Assembly (NCBI RefSeq): GCF_003660455.1
Contig: NZ_QZVR01000004.1
Location: 368,059-432,058, forward strand
Length of the DNA: 64,000 nt
DNA from: Nocardioides ferulae
GTDB lineage: Bacteria; Actinomycetota; Actinomycetes; Propionibacteriales; Nocardioidaceae
Reading direction: 5' to 3'
Below the pieces are notes generated by a model. It made no database searches. It worked only from the letters and a program-made list of their open reading frames with translations, and had not been told where the DNA came from. Below are positions 41,871 through 53,819 of this stretch, in pieces. Numbering within the stretch: the first letter of the stretch is position 1; the number at the start of each line of letters is the position of its first letter. Position numbers and translations under genes: made by a program.

Positions 41871-43130
41871 ATGGCGGAGACCGGACGATCCCGCGACACC
41901 GCTGTGAACCGATGGCTCCTGGTGGGGGCCGGGCTGTTGCTGCAGTTCTCGATCGGCGCGGTCTACGCCTGGTCGGTCTTCGGCAAGGCGCTGCAGGAGG
42001 CCGGACCATGGGAGCTGTCGAAGGTGCAGGCCACGCTGCCGTTCGAGACCACGATCGCGATGATCTTCGTCGGCACGTTCGTCGGCGGCCGGCTCCAGGA
42101 CCGCCGCGGCCCGCGCGTGGTGGCGCTGGCCGGGGGGCTGATCTACGCCGTCGGGATCGTGCTCGCCTCGCTGACCCGCGGCTCCGAGGACCTGTGGCTG
42201 CTGATCGCGACCTACGGGGTGGTCAGCGGCTTCGGGCTCGGCGTCGCCTACATCGTGCCGATCGCGATGCTGCAGAAGTGGTTCCCGGACAAGACCGGGT
42301 TGATCACCGGCCTCGCGGTCGGCGGCTTCGGCTTCGGTGCGGTGCTCACCTCGCCGGTCGCCTCGTGGCTGATCGACGCCGACCCCGACCAGCCGACGAA
42401 GGCGTTCCTCTGGCTGGGGCTGGCCTACCTCGCCATGTCACTGGCCGGAGCCGCGCTGTTCCGCAACCCTCCCGAGGGGTACGTCGTGCCCGGCCACGAG
42501 CCGGCCGGGTCCGAGGAGGGCGGGTCGACGGCGAAGGAGTACACCGCCGGGGAGGCGCTGCGCACCCCGCAGTGGTACCTCCTCACCGCGATCCTCACCC
42601 TCAACGTCGCCACCGGCATCGCGCTGATCTCGCAGGCCGCCGGCAGCGCCGAGGGCATCGCCGGCTACAGCACGGGCGCGGCGGCGACGATCGTCGGCGT
42701 GCTGGCGATCTTCAACGGTGCCGGCCGGATCGTGTGGGCGGCGGCCTCGGACCGGGTGGGCCGGATGCCGTCGTTCGCGACGATGCTGACCCTCCAGGGC
42801 GTCTGCCTGCTGCTGCTGCCGCACACCGGCAACGCGGCCCTGTTCTTCGTCCTCGCGGCCGTCGTCTACCTCTGCTACGGCGGCGCGTTCGGCACCATGC
42901 CGGCCACCGCGGGCGACTTCTTCGGCGTGAAGAACGCCGGGGCGATCTACGGGCTGATGCTGATCGGCTGGAGCCTGGGCGGGGTGCTCGGGCCCGTGGT
43001 GATCTCGGCGCTGCTCGGCGACGGCGAGCCCGACTACACGCTCGGCTACACCACGGTCGGGGTGATCGCGCTGGCATCCGTGGCGCTGACGCTGGTGACC
43101 AAGGTGCCCCGCGCCCGCCGCGCCGGCTGA
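41871..43130 (+). CDS. OFA-family (oxalate/formate) MFS transporter
   Basis: A 419-residue MFS protein with twelve helices. [20 protein letters not shown] and [20 protein letters not shown] are signatures of the OFA family (oxalate/formate antiporters). The second half starts [20 protein letters not shown]. Position right after formate dehydrogenase suggests formate or oxalate uptake (inference). ATG has GGGGAGG about 8 bases upstream; an 83-bp gap from nrfD leaves room for a promoter. Confidence 0.85.
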   Translation: MAETGRSRDTAVNRWLLVGAGLLLQFSIGAVYAWSVFGKALQEAGPWELSKVQATLPFETTIAMIFVGTFVGGRLQDRRGPRVVALAGGLIYAVGIVLASLTRGSEDLWLLIATYGVVSGFGLGVAYIVPIAMLQKWFPDKTGLITGLAVGGFGFGAVLTSPVASWLIDADPDQPTKAFLWLGLAYLAMSLAGAALFRNPPEGYVVPGHEPAGSEEGGSTAKEYTAGEALRTPQWYLLTAILTLNVATGIALISQAAGSAEGIAGYSTGAAATIVGVLAIFNGAGRIVWAAASDRVGRMPSFATMLTLQGVCLLLLPHTGNAALFFVLAAVVYLCYGGAFGTMPATAGDFFGVKNAGAIYGLMLIGWSLGGVLGPVVISALLGDGEPDYTLGYTTVGVIALASVALTLVTKVPRARRAG

Positions 43131-43141
43131 CCCGGGCCGAG

Positions 43142-43186
43142 AGCCGGTGGTCGAGCCGCGAGCCGGTGGTCGAGCCTGCCGAGACC
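43142..43186. repeat. interspersed repeat GAGCCGGTGGTCGAGCC
   Basis: GAGCCGGTGGTCGAGCC occurs twice and the second copy continues TGCCGAGACC. Reverse complement of the family in fdhB and at 26211. It directly abuts the furA promoter. Confidence 0.8.
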
Positions 43187-43187
43187 A

Positions 43188-43212
43188 TATCTTGACTAGT
43201 TCCAGAAAGCGC
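43188..43212 (+). promoter_or_regulatory. furA promoter/operator
   Basis: ATCTTGACTAGTTCCAGAAA includes a TTGACT -35-like element (43192-43197) and matches, as I recall it, the mycobacterial furA autoregulatory site that has CTTGACT and TTCCAGAAA. It lies just before the furA start. Confidence 0.7.
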
Positions 43213-43215
43213 GCC

Positions 43216-45964
<2,749 letters not shown>

Positions 45965-45981
45965 CCCGGACCTGACAGACA

Positions 45982-45998
45982 CGACGCCGAGGGCGTCG
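45982..45998. terminator. hairpin between convergent katG and pyruvyl transferase genes
   Basis: CGACGCC-GAG-GGCGTCG forms a 7-bp perfect stem 18 bases after the katG stop. No T-run follows. Confidence 0.5.
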
Positions 45999-46055
45999 GG
46001 ACGGCGTTTGCACGCCGGCCCGGCGCCCTCCGGCGTCTTCCGGCTGGGGTGGGGC

Positions 46056-47396
46056 TCAGTCCTGGACGGGGCCGGCGCCGCGCGACTGCCGCACCTTCTC
46101 GCGCAGGGCGCGGTTGCGCTGGCGCAGCCGATCGACCTGGGCCGCCAGTCGGTCCTGCTGGCGTTCGAGCCGCTGCAGCTCGGCCGCCTGGTGGGCGGCG
46201 AGCCACGCGACCCGCAGGTGGGGCTGCTGCAGCTCACCGCGCCGCACCTCGATCATCGGCACGCCCGGGCTGCGGTGCTCGTCGAAGCGGGAGGTCGCGC
46301 CCGGGCCGAAGGCATGCGGCAGCCCGTGCTCGTCGAGGAACGCGATGTAGCCGGCCAGCCGCTGGGGGTGCAGCCGCGCCGGCGCCGCGAAGTCGGAGGA
46401 CTCCATCAGCGCCTCGAGATCGGGCTCGGCGGGCAGCCGGTCGGCCCGCGACCACGGGATGCCGAAGTGCTCGGCCAGCTCGCGGGTGCGTGAGTCGTGG
46501 GCGACCAGGTGGGACGGCACCCCCGCCAGCACGCCGGCGATGGTTCCGTGGATGCGGGTGCCCAGGCAGAGCGCGGCCCCGGCCAGATCGTCGATCCAGA
46601 CCTCCGGCTCGAAGTAGGCCCGCACCGTGCGCTCGGCGTAGAGGGGATGGTCGAGGGAGTGCGGGAACTCGGGGTCATCTGAGTCGGCCGGCTCCTCACC
46701 CCACAACAGCACCCGCAGCTCGGCCAGCCCCTGCGCGACGTAGCGCAGCCGCGGGTGCTCGGCGGCCAGCCGGGTCACCCAGCCCGCCGGCAACGGCGAG
46801 CCGGGCGTCAGCGTGAGCGCCACCAGATCGTCGGCGGACGGTGGCGGGGCCGCCGCGGGAGCCGTCACGGTGCGGTTCGGCCGGAACATCGACGGACAAC
46901 CGATCACCCGGGTCTCGTCGATGCCCAGCGAGGCGAGGTAGGCGGCCGTGAACTCCCCGCGCACCCCGATCGACGGCGAGCGCTCGAGCACCGCGACCGC
47001 GAAGGCGCGCGCGGCCTCGGCCACCGCCGGGTCGCCCTCGAGGGTGAAGTCGAGGTCGGACTGGGCGCCGACGCCGAGCACGGTCACCGGCACCTCCAGG
47101 GCGCCGATCAGCTCGGTGAGCGCGACCAGCCGGTCGACGAATCCGGGCCGGAAGGCGTTGGCCAGCGGCAACACGACGTGGTCGAAGCGCTCGTTGATCT
47201 CGCCCGCCCGGCGCTGCAGCTGCCTGTCGGTCCAGCAGGTCAGCTCGACGGCGTCGGTGTCGAGCACCCGCGCCGCGGCGTGGCCGAAGAGCAGGTTGCC
47301 GGTGTTGCCGACGACGGTGTTGCCGAGCACGGTCGCGACCGGGTTGGTCGGGTGGAACGGGTCACCGTAGGAGCGCAGCAGCACGCGGGTGGTCAC
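46056..47396 (-). CDS. polysaccharide pyruvyl transferase family protein
   Basis: A 446-residue protein with clearer CsaB-family features than the one at 28744. TVVGNTGNLLFGHAAARVL near residue 30 is the GNxG start motif, VPVTVLGVGAQSDLD lies before the hinge and CLGTRIHGTIAGVLAGVPSH is the C-terminal signature with RIHG. A coiled-coil tail (about 395-446: LQRLERQQDRLAAQVDRLRQ) is unusual for the family. It would add pyruvate to wall or capsule sugars. GTG start at 47396. Confidence 0.82.
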   Translation of the reverse strand: MTTRVLLRSYGDPFHPTNPVATVLGNTVVGNTGNLLFGHAAARVLDTDAVELTCWTDRQLQRRAGEINERFDHVVLPLANAFRPGFVDRLVALTELIGALEVPVTVLGVGAQSDLDFTLEGDPAVAEAARAFAVAVLERSPSIGVRGEFTAAYLASLGIDETRVIGCPSMFRPNRTVTAPAAAPPPSADDLVALTLTPGSPLPAGWVTRLAAEHPRLRYVAQGLAELRVLLWGEEPADSDDPEFPHSLDHPLYAERTVRAYFEPEVWIDDLAGAALCLGTRIHGTIAGVLAGVPSHLVAHDSRTRELAEHFGIPWSRADRLPAEPDLEALMESSDFAAPARLHPQRLAGYIAFLDEHGLPHAFGPGATSRFDEHRSPGVPMIEVRRGELQQPHLRVAWLAAHQAAELQRLERQQDRLAAQVDRLRQRNRALREKVRQSRGAGPVQD

Positions 47397-47555
47397 AGGG
47401 GGCCCTTCGCTGGTGGACAGGTGGGGTCAGCCTAGGTGGCTCCTCGGAGGCTCGGAGCGGGGTACGGGTTTCGGCGCCGGGAGACCTCATCCGAAAAGGC
47501 GACCCCGCGCGACCGGACCGCGCCTACAGTGGGGAGCGAGTCTTGAGGAGGCGAC

Positions 47556-48836
47556 GTGCGTCGGGCATGGGCGGTGTTCGGGCGGGCGGCGGTCGCGGCT
47601 GCGGTTGCTGCCGTGCTGGGTGCTGCCCCCGCGCTGGCCGACGGCACGGTGGTGGTCCGCGGCACCGACTTCCCCGAGGGGCGCGACGCACAGCTCTCGT
47701 TCGTCGGCTGCGCCGCCCCCGGCCAGCGCTCGGTCGAGCCGCTCCGCCCCTACATCGGCCGTGGCCCCGCCACCCCGCCGGCGGGTGAGCGGAGCCTCCA
47801 CTACGACCTGGCCGGCGGCAACGCGCTCGGCTCCCTGCACTACGTCGACTCGATGCTCGCCACCTCGGTCGCGGGCCTGTCGGTCTACGCGCCGCGTGGT
47901 GCGTCCGGTGTCGCCTACGCCGGATTCCAGGAGCGCAAGGACGCAGGCTCGTCCCGGGTGTGGTTCGGCCGCGCGGTCCTCACCGCGCCCGCCGGCCGCT
48001 GGCACGCCGTCGACGTCGCCACGCTGTCCTACACCTGGACCCAGTACGACATCGGCAACTGGAAGGTCCTCGATGTGGCCCCCGCAGCCACCGTGCGGGT
48101 CTTCGCCGCCACCCACGGCGGCGACGGTGCCGGGCTCTACACGATCGGCTTCGGCTGCGACGGGCGCGCATTCCACCTCGACGCACTCCGCATCGGCCGG
48201 CCCGGCGACGTCACCACCTACGACCTCGAGGGCCTGGCGACCAGCGCCACCATGACCGCCTCCGCCGCACAGGTGGTCGCCGGTGAGGGGGTCACCCTCG
48301 CCGGGGCGCTCCGCGACTCGGCCGGCGCCCGGCTCTCCCGGGCCACGATGATCCTGGAGGCGAAGCCGTACGCCGCCGACGAGTTCCAGACCGTCCAGGT
48401 GATGCCCGCCGACGCGGTCGACCCGCGGGTGACCGTCGAGCCGACGGCGCGCACGGTCTACCGCTGGCGGTTCGTCGACCGGCCGCTGGCCGCGGGCAGC
48501 GTCTCCGGCGAGGTGGTCGTCGAGGTGCTGCCGGTGCTGACCATGGAGCAGGCGCTCGACGAGGCCGCAGGGGTGCTGCGCATCACCGGCAGCCTCCGCC
48601 CGGCGCGCGAGGGGGCGACCGTGACGCTGTGGCGCGGTGGCACCAAGGACCGCACCCGCGTCGCGACCCAGCAGGTCGGCCCCGAGGGCGGCTACCTGTT
48701 CGAGATCCCGCTCGCCGAGGCCCAGGACGCGGACTACTTCGTGACCGTCCCGGCCGGCGACGGCACCCTCGCCGGCAGCTCGCCACGGCTCGCGGTCCGG
48801 TTGCCGGCCCGGGTGGCCGACGATGACCGCCGCTGA
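47556..48836 (+). CDS. secreted beta-rich protein, unknown function
   Basis: A 426-residue exported protein. The signal peptide is RRAWAVFGRAAVAAAVAAVL ending near PALADG (residue 28). The first 230 residues look like a single beta-sandwich domain (VYAPRGASGVAYAGFQER; WTQYDIGNWKVLDVAP). Two Ig-like modules follow (TASAAQVVAGEGVTLAGALR; VLRITGSLRPAREGATVTLW). No catalytic motif recognised. GTG with GAGGAGGCGAC just upstream. Its last 14 bases overlap the DksA/TraR-like gene. Confidence 0.7.
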   Translation: MRRAWAVFGRAAVAAAVAAVLGAAPALADGTVVVRGTDFPEGRDAQLSFVGCAAPGQRSVEPLRPYIGRGPATPPAGERSLHYDLAGGNALGSLHYVDSMLATSVAGLSVYAPRGASGVAYAGFQERKDAGSSRVWFGRAVLTAPAGRWHAVDVATLSYTWTQYDIGNWKVLDVAPAATVRVFAATHGGDGAGLYTIGFGCDGRAFHLDALRIGRPGDVTTYDLEGLATSATMTASAAQVVAGEGVTLAGALRDSAGARLSRATMILEAKPYAADEFQTVQVMPADAVDPRVTVEPTARTVYRWRFVDRPLAAGSVSGEVVVEVLPVLTMEQALDEAAGVLRITGSLRPAREGATVTLWRGGTKDRTRVATQQVGPEGGYLFEIPLAEAQDADYFVTVPAGDGTLAGSSPRLAVRLPARVADDDRR

Positions 48837-49188
48837 CCCGAGTGTCGTGGCGAGACTCGAGCGGGAGCGCGAGCGCACCGTGCACCGCCTGGCCACCCTG
48901 CGCGGCGACTTCGACGCGATCGTGGCCGCCTCCGACGGCTCCAACGCCGACGACGAGCACGACCCCGAGGGCCACACGATCGCCTACGAACGCTCCCAGG
49001 TCGACGCGCTGATCCGGCTGGCCGAGCGCCACCTCGAGGAGATCGACGAGGGCCTGCGGCGGGTGGGCGAGGGCTCCTTCGGTGTCTGTGAGCGGTGCGG
49101 CGAGGCGATCTCACCCGAGCGGCTGGCGGTCCGCCCGACGGCACGGCACTGCGTGGGCTGCGCCTCGGCGCGGCGGCGCCAGGGCTGA
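48823..49188 (+). CDS. DksA/TraR-family C4 zinc-finger protein
   Basis: A 121-residue protein: an N-terminal coiled coil (RLERERERTVHRLATLRGDF), a second helix (RSQVDALIRLAERHLEEIDE) and the C-terminal zinc finger GVCERCGEAISPERLAVRPT with CVGC (C-x2-C...C-x2-C). DksA-like proteins act through the RNA polymerase secondary channel; shorter actinobacterial members are mostly untested. It overlaps the secreted-protein gene by 14 bases and its last 78 bases overlap the convergent amylase. Confidence 0.85.
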   Translation: MTAADPSVVARLERERERTVHRLATLRGDFDAIVAASDGSNADDEHDPEGHTIAYERSQVDALIRLAERHLEEIDEGLRRVGEGSFGVCERCGEAISPERLAVRPTARHCVGCASARRRQG

Positions 49189-50577
49189 GCGGTCCCCGGC
49201 GGCCCCGGCGGCCCGGGCGGCCAGCACGGCGTACCCGCGCGGGCCGACCCGGACCGAGTCGCCCGCGATGCCGGCCCGTCCGGCGAGGACCCGCGGATCC
49301 GCGCCCAGCAGCCGACGCGCGCCGGCGGGCAGCCGGAGCGGTCGGGCCCCGCCGAAGTGGACCACCACCACGACCGGTCGGTCGCCGGGGCGCAGGTAGG
49401 CCAGCTGCCCGCCGCGGGCCCGCAGCACCCGGAGGTCGGGGCCCTGCAGGGCCGGGAGCCGGCCGCGCAGCCGGACCAGTCGCCGGTACAGCCCGAGCAG
49501 GCCGCGGTCGGTGAACGCCGGCGGGTCCTCGCCGGCGCCGTACGGCTCGTAGGCGATGCCCAGCTCCTGACCGGCGAAGATCGTGGGAACGCCGGGCACG
49601 GTCAGCTCGACGACCGCGGCCCGCCTCGCCTGGGCGAGGCCGTGCCGGTCGGCGAACCGGCGGCCGGTGTCGTTGTTGTCGACGAAGCGGAACAGGGGTG
49701 CGGGCGTCCGCTCGCGGAGCAGGGACCCGAGCCGGGCGCCGGTGCGCCCGCCCCAGATCCCGCGCCACGCCCAGCGGCCCAGGCCGCCGCGCCAGTCGTA
49801 GCCGGCGTCGAAGCCGTCGCGCGGCACCCAGCGGGCGCGACCGGTGGCCTCGGCGAGCAGGAAGAGATCCGGCTCGAGCGCGCGCAGTGACGCGACGACC
49901 TCGGGCCAGAACGTCGGTGAGCGCCGGTGCGGCCCCCACGCCACGTCGAAGCGGAAGCCGTCGACGTCGTAGGCGGTGACCCAGTGCCGCAGCGCGCCGA
50001 CGATGCGGGCGCGCACGTCGGGGTGGTCCAGGTCGAGGTTGGGCAGGTGTCGCCAGTCGAAGTAGTGGTCGGGGCGGCCGGCGGCATCGCGCTCGTAGTA
50101 GTCCCAGGTCGGGTCCCGGGGAGAGTCGGCCCGCCGGAACCACGGATGCCGGCGCGAGGTGTGGTTCACGACGACGTCGACGATCACCCGCATCCCGCGG
50201 GCGTGCGCGGCGTCGACCAACCGGCGCAGGTCGCCGGGGGAGCCCCACGACTCGTCGAGCGCGGTGAACGAGGTGACGGCGTACTCCTCCCCGGCCTGGC
50301 GGCGCTGCGGGGGTGGCCAGAGCCAGAGGACGTCGACGCCGAGCCGCTCCAGGTAGGGCAGTCGCCGCCGCACCGCCTCCGCAGACCCCAGCCGTCTGCC
50401 GGCCCACAGGTCGGGGACCACGCCGTAGACCACGTCGTCGCCGCCGACAGCGCGGGGAGCGCTGGCGGAGCGGCCGTCGCCCGCGCTCGGTCCGGCCGAG
50501 TGCGTCGGGGTCCCGAGGCCGCACCCCGCGAGCAGGGCCACGACGAGGACCACGACCCACTGGCGCACGGACTGCAT
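49111..50577 (-). CDS. GH13 alpha-amylase-family lipoprotein
   Basis: A 488-residue exported glycoside hydrolase. The signal ends in LVVALLAGC (lipobox Cys near residue 19). The (beta/alpha)8 barrel motifs are RVIVDVVVNHTS, DGFRFDVAWG (nucleophile Asp), LFLLAEATG (acid/base Glu) and FVDNND (transition-state Asp), so catalysis should be intact. It would cut alpha-glucans outside the cell; substrate specificity is unclear. The fold seems to end near GPRGYAVLAA, yet the frame runs on for about 35 Arg/Ala-rich residues into the DksA gene, suggesting a lost stop codon. ATG at 50577 chosen for the signal peptide. Confidence 0.85.
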   Translation of the reverse strand: MQSVRQWVVVLVVALLAGCGLGTPTHSAGPSAGDGRSASAPRAVGGDDVVYGVVPDLWAGRRLGSAEAVRRRLPYLERLGVDVLWLWPPPQRRQAGEEYAVTSFTALDESWGSPGDLRRLVDAAHARGMRVIVDVVVNHTSRRHPWFRRADSPRDPTWDYYERDAAGRPDHYFDWRHLPNLDLDHPDVRARIVGALRHWVTAYDVDGFRFDVAWGPHRRSPTFWPEVVASLRALEPDLFLLAEATGRARWVPRDGFDAGYDWRGGLGRWAWRGIWGGRTGARLGSLLRERTPAPLFRFVDNNDTGRRFADRHGLAQARRAAVVELTVPGVPTIFAGQELGIAYEPYGAGEDPPAFTDRGLLGLYRRLVRLRGRLPALQGPDLRVLRARGGQLAYLRPGDRPVVVVVHFGGARPLRLPAGARRLLGADPRVLAGRAGIAGDSVRVGPRGYAVLAARAAGAAGDRSALAPPRRGAAHAVPCRRADRQPLG

Positions 50578-50656
50578 GGCTCTATGGGAACACCGCCGTC
50601 GCCGTCGCGCAGCCAGGCGGCTGCGTGAGCGAGCCCGGGCGGGGTACCGGCCGCGC

Positions 50657-51340
50657 ATGTCGACCCTCGATCACGCCCGCGGCGTCACCTCGTTGGCCGG
50701 CACCGCCGGATCCGCGGGCGGGGCCGTGCTGGCCGCCGCCGCCCGCACGATCGCCGCCGTCCGGCCGGCCAGCAAGCCGCTGCATCCGCAGGGGCGGGTG
50801 CGCAAGGCATGCCTCTACCGCCACGGGCTCAGCCCCGAGCTGGGCGTGCCGTGGCTCGACATGGCCGGCATCGACGAGGTGGTGGTCCGCGAGTCACGCG
50901 CGATCGGCCTGCCCGGCGCGCTGCCCGACATCCACGGCCTCGCCGTCCGGGTGCCGGTCGGTGACGGCACCTCCGGCGACCTGCTCTTCGCCTCGACCGG
51001 GTGGGGCCGGGTGAGCCGCTTCGTGCTCACCGCCAGTCGCGAACCCGGCGGACGCCCGATGACGACGCTGCTGCCCTACCGCACCCCGGCGGGGCCGCTG
51101 CTGCTCGGTGCCCGGCTGATCGGCGACCAGACCGTCGAGCTCTCCTGCTCCGTCGACCAGGGCGACTGGCGGCACTTCGCCGACCTCCGGCTCTCCGACG
51201 AGGACGCCGGCGACCCCGACGTCTCCTTCGACCCGGTGCGGAACCAGCTGCCCGGCCTCGACCAGTACCGCATGGTCGAGCGGCTCCGGGAGCCCGCCTA
51301 CGCCCAGGCCCGCGCCTCTCGCGGCGAGTCTGAGTCCTGA
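50657..51340 (+). CDS. conserved protein of unknown function
   Basis: A 227-residue soluble protein: SKPLHPQGRVRKACLYRHGL, VPWLDMAGIDEVVVRESRAI, LPDIHGLAVRVPVGDGTSGD and RPMTTLLPYRTPAGPLLLGA. The HP..R, the D-IHGLAVR stretch and overall layout recall the heme-peroxidase/catalase-like core in shortened form, but I see no proven active site and would not assign a function. ATG at 50657, divergent from the amylase with 79 bp between. Its 3' end overlaps the NifU-like gene by 43 bases. Confidence 0.65.
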   Translation: MSTLDHARGVTSLAGTAGSAGGAVLAAAARTIAAVRPASKPLHPQGRVRKACLYRHGLSPELGVPWLDMAGIDEVVVRESRAIGLPGALPDIHGLAVRVPVGDGTSGDLLFASTGWGRVSRFVLTASREPGGRPMTTLLPYRTPAGPLLLGARLIGDQTVELSCSVDQGDWRHFADLRLSDEDAGDPDVSFDPVRNQLPGLDQYRMVERLREPAYAQARASRGESES

Positions 51341-51888
51341 GCTCGGCCGGCCGCCGGGACCGCGCGCACGCCGTCCAACCAGGGACAGCGCCGCCGCAGC
51401 TCCTGCTCGAACCGAGAGTGCAGCGTGAACCCCGCCGTCCGGCAACCGTCGCAGGCACCGGCCATCGCGACCTCGACCACGCCGCCGTCGGCGCCGAGCA
51501 CCGTCAGCGAGCCACCGTGAGAGCGGACGAAGTCGCCCAGCCGGCCGCGCACCACCTCCTCGGCGGCCCACAGCAGGGCCTGGTCGGAGGTCAGCGGCGT
51601 GCAGCCCGGCCCCGGCCGCCACCCGGCGGGCTCGGCGAGGGCGGCCTGCAGGGCGCTGCGCACCCGGGCGCCGTCGCCGCGCCAACCGTGACCCGGCCCG
51701 AGCACCGTGACGACCGCGGCGGGCTCGACGAGCAGCGTCTCCACGGTGCCGTCGAGCAGCAGTTGTCCGAGCGCACCCCGGACGCCGGCGACCGGCCCGG
51801 TGAACGGCAGCAGCCCGGCCGGAACCCGCCAGCGCAGCTCGGAGATCCGCCCGGTCGGCTCCGGGTGCAACGGCACCACCGCCGTCAC
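51298..51888 (-). CDS. NifU C-terminal (NFU)-domain protein linked to feoB
   Basis: A 196-residue protein. Residues 1-95 resemble the Nfu N-terminal-like fold (LPFTGPVAGVRGALGQLLLD; VETLLVEPAAVVTVLG). Residues 105-170 are an NFU domain: LGDFVRSHGGSLTVLGADGG and VEVAMAGACDGCRTAGFTLH. The CDGC pair binds a 4Fe-4S cluster. NFU proteins pass Fe-S clusters to target enzymes, so coupling to ferrous iron uptake makes sense. GTG overlaps the feoB stop as GTGA. The C-terminal tail overlaps the convergent 50657 gene. Confidence 0.85.
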   Translation of the reverse strand: MTAVVPLHPEPTGRISELRWRVPAGLLPFTGPVAGVRGALGQLLLDGTVETLLVEPAAVVTVLGPGHGWRGDGARVRSALQAALAEPAGWRPGPGCTPLTSDQALLWAAEEVVRGRLGDFVRSHGGSLTVLGADGGVVEVAMAGACDGCRTAGFTLHSRFEQELRRRCPWLDGVRAVPAAGRAQDSDSPREARAWA

Positions 51889-53819
51889 CCGGCCCACCAC
51901 CCGGTGACGGTGCGGGCCAACAGCGCCATCGTCCAGGCGAGCACGAACATGTAGCCCCACGCCACCGCCGGCCACCGCCAACTGCCGGTCTCGCGCCGGA
52001 TCGCGGCCATCGTGGCCACGCACTGCAGCGCATAGACGTAGAAGACCAGCAGGGCGGCGACGACACCGGCGCTCAGACCCAGGTCGCTGCCGGGGGGCTC
52101 GTCCTCCGCCGCGGTCGCCCCCTGCTGGGCGGAGTCGACCTGGCTCAGCGTCGCCACGAACGTCTCCCGGGCGCCGAACGAGCTGAGAACCGCGACGTTG
52201 ACCCGCCAGTCGAAGCCCAGCGGGTCGAAGACCGGGCCCACGGCGCGGCCGAGGTCGGCGGCGACGCTGTGCTCCACGACGTACGCCGAGACGGCGGCGG
52301 CGTCGGCGGGATCGCCGGGGTCGAGGCCGGCGGAGCGGAGCTCGGCCGCCCCGGCCAGCGGCAGGTTCAACAGCATCCAGAGCACCAGCGTGGTGCCGAG
52401 GATGACGGTCGTGCACTTGCGCAGGAACGCCTTCGAGGGTTCCCACATGGCCAGCAGCACCGAGCGCGGCACCGGCAGCCGGTAGGTCGGCAGCTCGAGA
52501 TAGAACGGCATCGGCTCGGCGCCGCGGTCGGCGATCCGCTTGAACAGCGCCGCAGTGAGCATCGCCGACACCGCGCCCAGCAGGTAGAGCCCGAACATCA
52601 CCAGGCCCTGCACGCCCAGCGGCCCGACCCGGGAGTCACGGGGGACCAGGATGCCGATCAGCGTGACGTAGACCGGCAGCCGGGCCGAGCAGGTCATCAG
52701 CGGGGCGCCCATCATCGTGGCGATCCGGTCCCGCGCCGAGGGCAGCGAGCGGGTCGCCATGATGCCGGGCACCGCGCAGGCGAAGGACGACAGCAGCGCC
52801 ACGAAGGCACGCCCCTCGAGGCCGAAGGTCGACATCACCCGGTCCATCAGGAACGCCGCCCGGGCCAGGTAGCCCGAGGCCTCCAGCAGGGCCAGCAGCA
52901 GGAACAGCAGCATGATCTGTGGCACGAACACCAGCACGCCGCCGATGCCGCCGATCACGGCGTCGCCGAGCAGCGAGGCCAGCCAGGCCGGCCCGACGTG
53001 GTCGGCGACCAGGCCCCCCAACCAGCCGAACAGCGACTCGACGTACCCCTGGAGCGGCGCGGCGACCACGAAGATCGCCTGGAAGAACAGTGCCATCACC
53101 GCGAAGAAGGTCAGCGTGCCCCACAGCGGGTGCAGCAGCACCGCGTCGACGGCGCCGGTGACCCGGTCCTGGTGCGGGGCGCTGTAGTCGGCGGCGGCGA
53201 GCACCGACTCCACCCATGCGGACTGCTCGACCCCCTCGGTGGGCGGGGCCAGCAGCGGCTCGGGCCACTCCTGCCAGCGGGCCAGCTGGGCGGCGAGCTC
53301 GTCGTGGCCGCCGCGCCGGTGCGCGACCACGCACGCCACCGGTACGCCGAGTGCGCGCTCGAGCGCGGGCACGTCCAGGCTGCCGCCGCGCCGGGCCAGC
53401 TCGTCGGTGAAGGTGACCACCACACAGGTGGGCAGTGCCTTCTCCAGCACCTGGGTGAGGAACCGCAGCGAGCGGCGGATCGTGGTCGCGTCGAGCACGA
53501 CGGCGAGCACGTCGGGTCGCGGGACACCGGGGATGGTGCCGTCGAGGACGTCGAGGACGACCTCCTCGTCGGGGCTGATCGGCTCCAGGCTGTAGGTGCC
53601 GGGCAGGTCCTCGACGGTGAACCTGACCGCGCCGACCTCGCAGCTGCCGACGTGGCGGGCGACCGTGACGCCGGGGTAGTTGCCGGTCTTGGCGCGCAGT
53701 CCGGTGAGCCGGTTGAACAGGCTGGTCTTGCCGGCGTTGGGGTTGCCCAGCAGGGCGACCCGGGGCACGCCGGGGGCGAGGGTGTCGCCGCCGCCGGGGC
53801 CGTGGCAGGAGGCGTTCAC
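51885..53819 (-). CDS. feoB: ferrous iron transporter FeoB
   Basis: A 644-residue Fe2+ transporter. The N-terminal G domain has GNPNAGKTSLFNRLTG (G1), YPGVTVARHVG (G2) and DLPGTYSLEPISPDEEV (G3). G4 is TFTDELARRGG instead of the usual N-x-x-D, so nucleotide preference may be loose. The membrane part has two Gate domains, with SSFACAVPGIMATRSL and SSFGARETFVATLSQ (Cys and Gly-rich pore helices). GTG overlaps feoA (GTGA) and the stop overlaps the NifU-like start, so the three are co-translated. Slightly short because it lacks the FeoC-like tail. Confidence 0.94.
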   Translation of the reverse strand: MNASCHGPGGGDTLAPGVPRVALLGNPNAGKTSLFNRLTGLRAKTGNYPGVTVARHVGSCEVGAVRFTVEDLPGTYSLEPISPDEEVVLDVLDGTIPGVPRPDVLAVVLDATTIRRSLRFLTQVLEKALPTCVVVTFTDELARRGGSLDVPALERALGVPVACVVAHRRGGHDELAAQLARWQEWPEPLLAPPTEGVEQSAWVESVLAAADYSAPHQDRVTGAVDAVLLHPLWGTLTFFAVMALFFQAIFVVAAPLQGYVESLFGWLGGLVADHVGPAWLASLLGDAVIGGIGGVLVFVPQIMLLFLLLALLEASGYLARAAFLMDRVMSTFGLEGRAFVALLSSFACAVPGIMATRSLPSARDRIATMMGAPLMTCSARLPVYVTLIGILVPRDSRVGPLGVQGLVMFGLYLLGAVSAMLTAALFKRIADRGAEPMPFYLELPTYRLPVPRSVLLAMWEPSKAFLRKCTTVILGTTLVLWMLLNLPLAGAAELRSAGLDPGDPADAAAVSAYVVEHSVAADLGRAVGPVFDPLGFDWRVNVAVLSSFGARETFVATLSQVDSAQQGATAAEDEPPGSDLGLSAGVVAALLVFYVYALQCVATMAAIRRETGSWRWPAVAWGYMFVLAWTMALLARTVTGWWAG

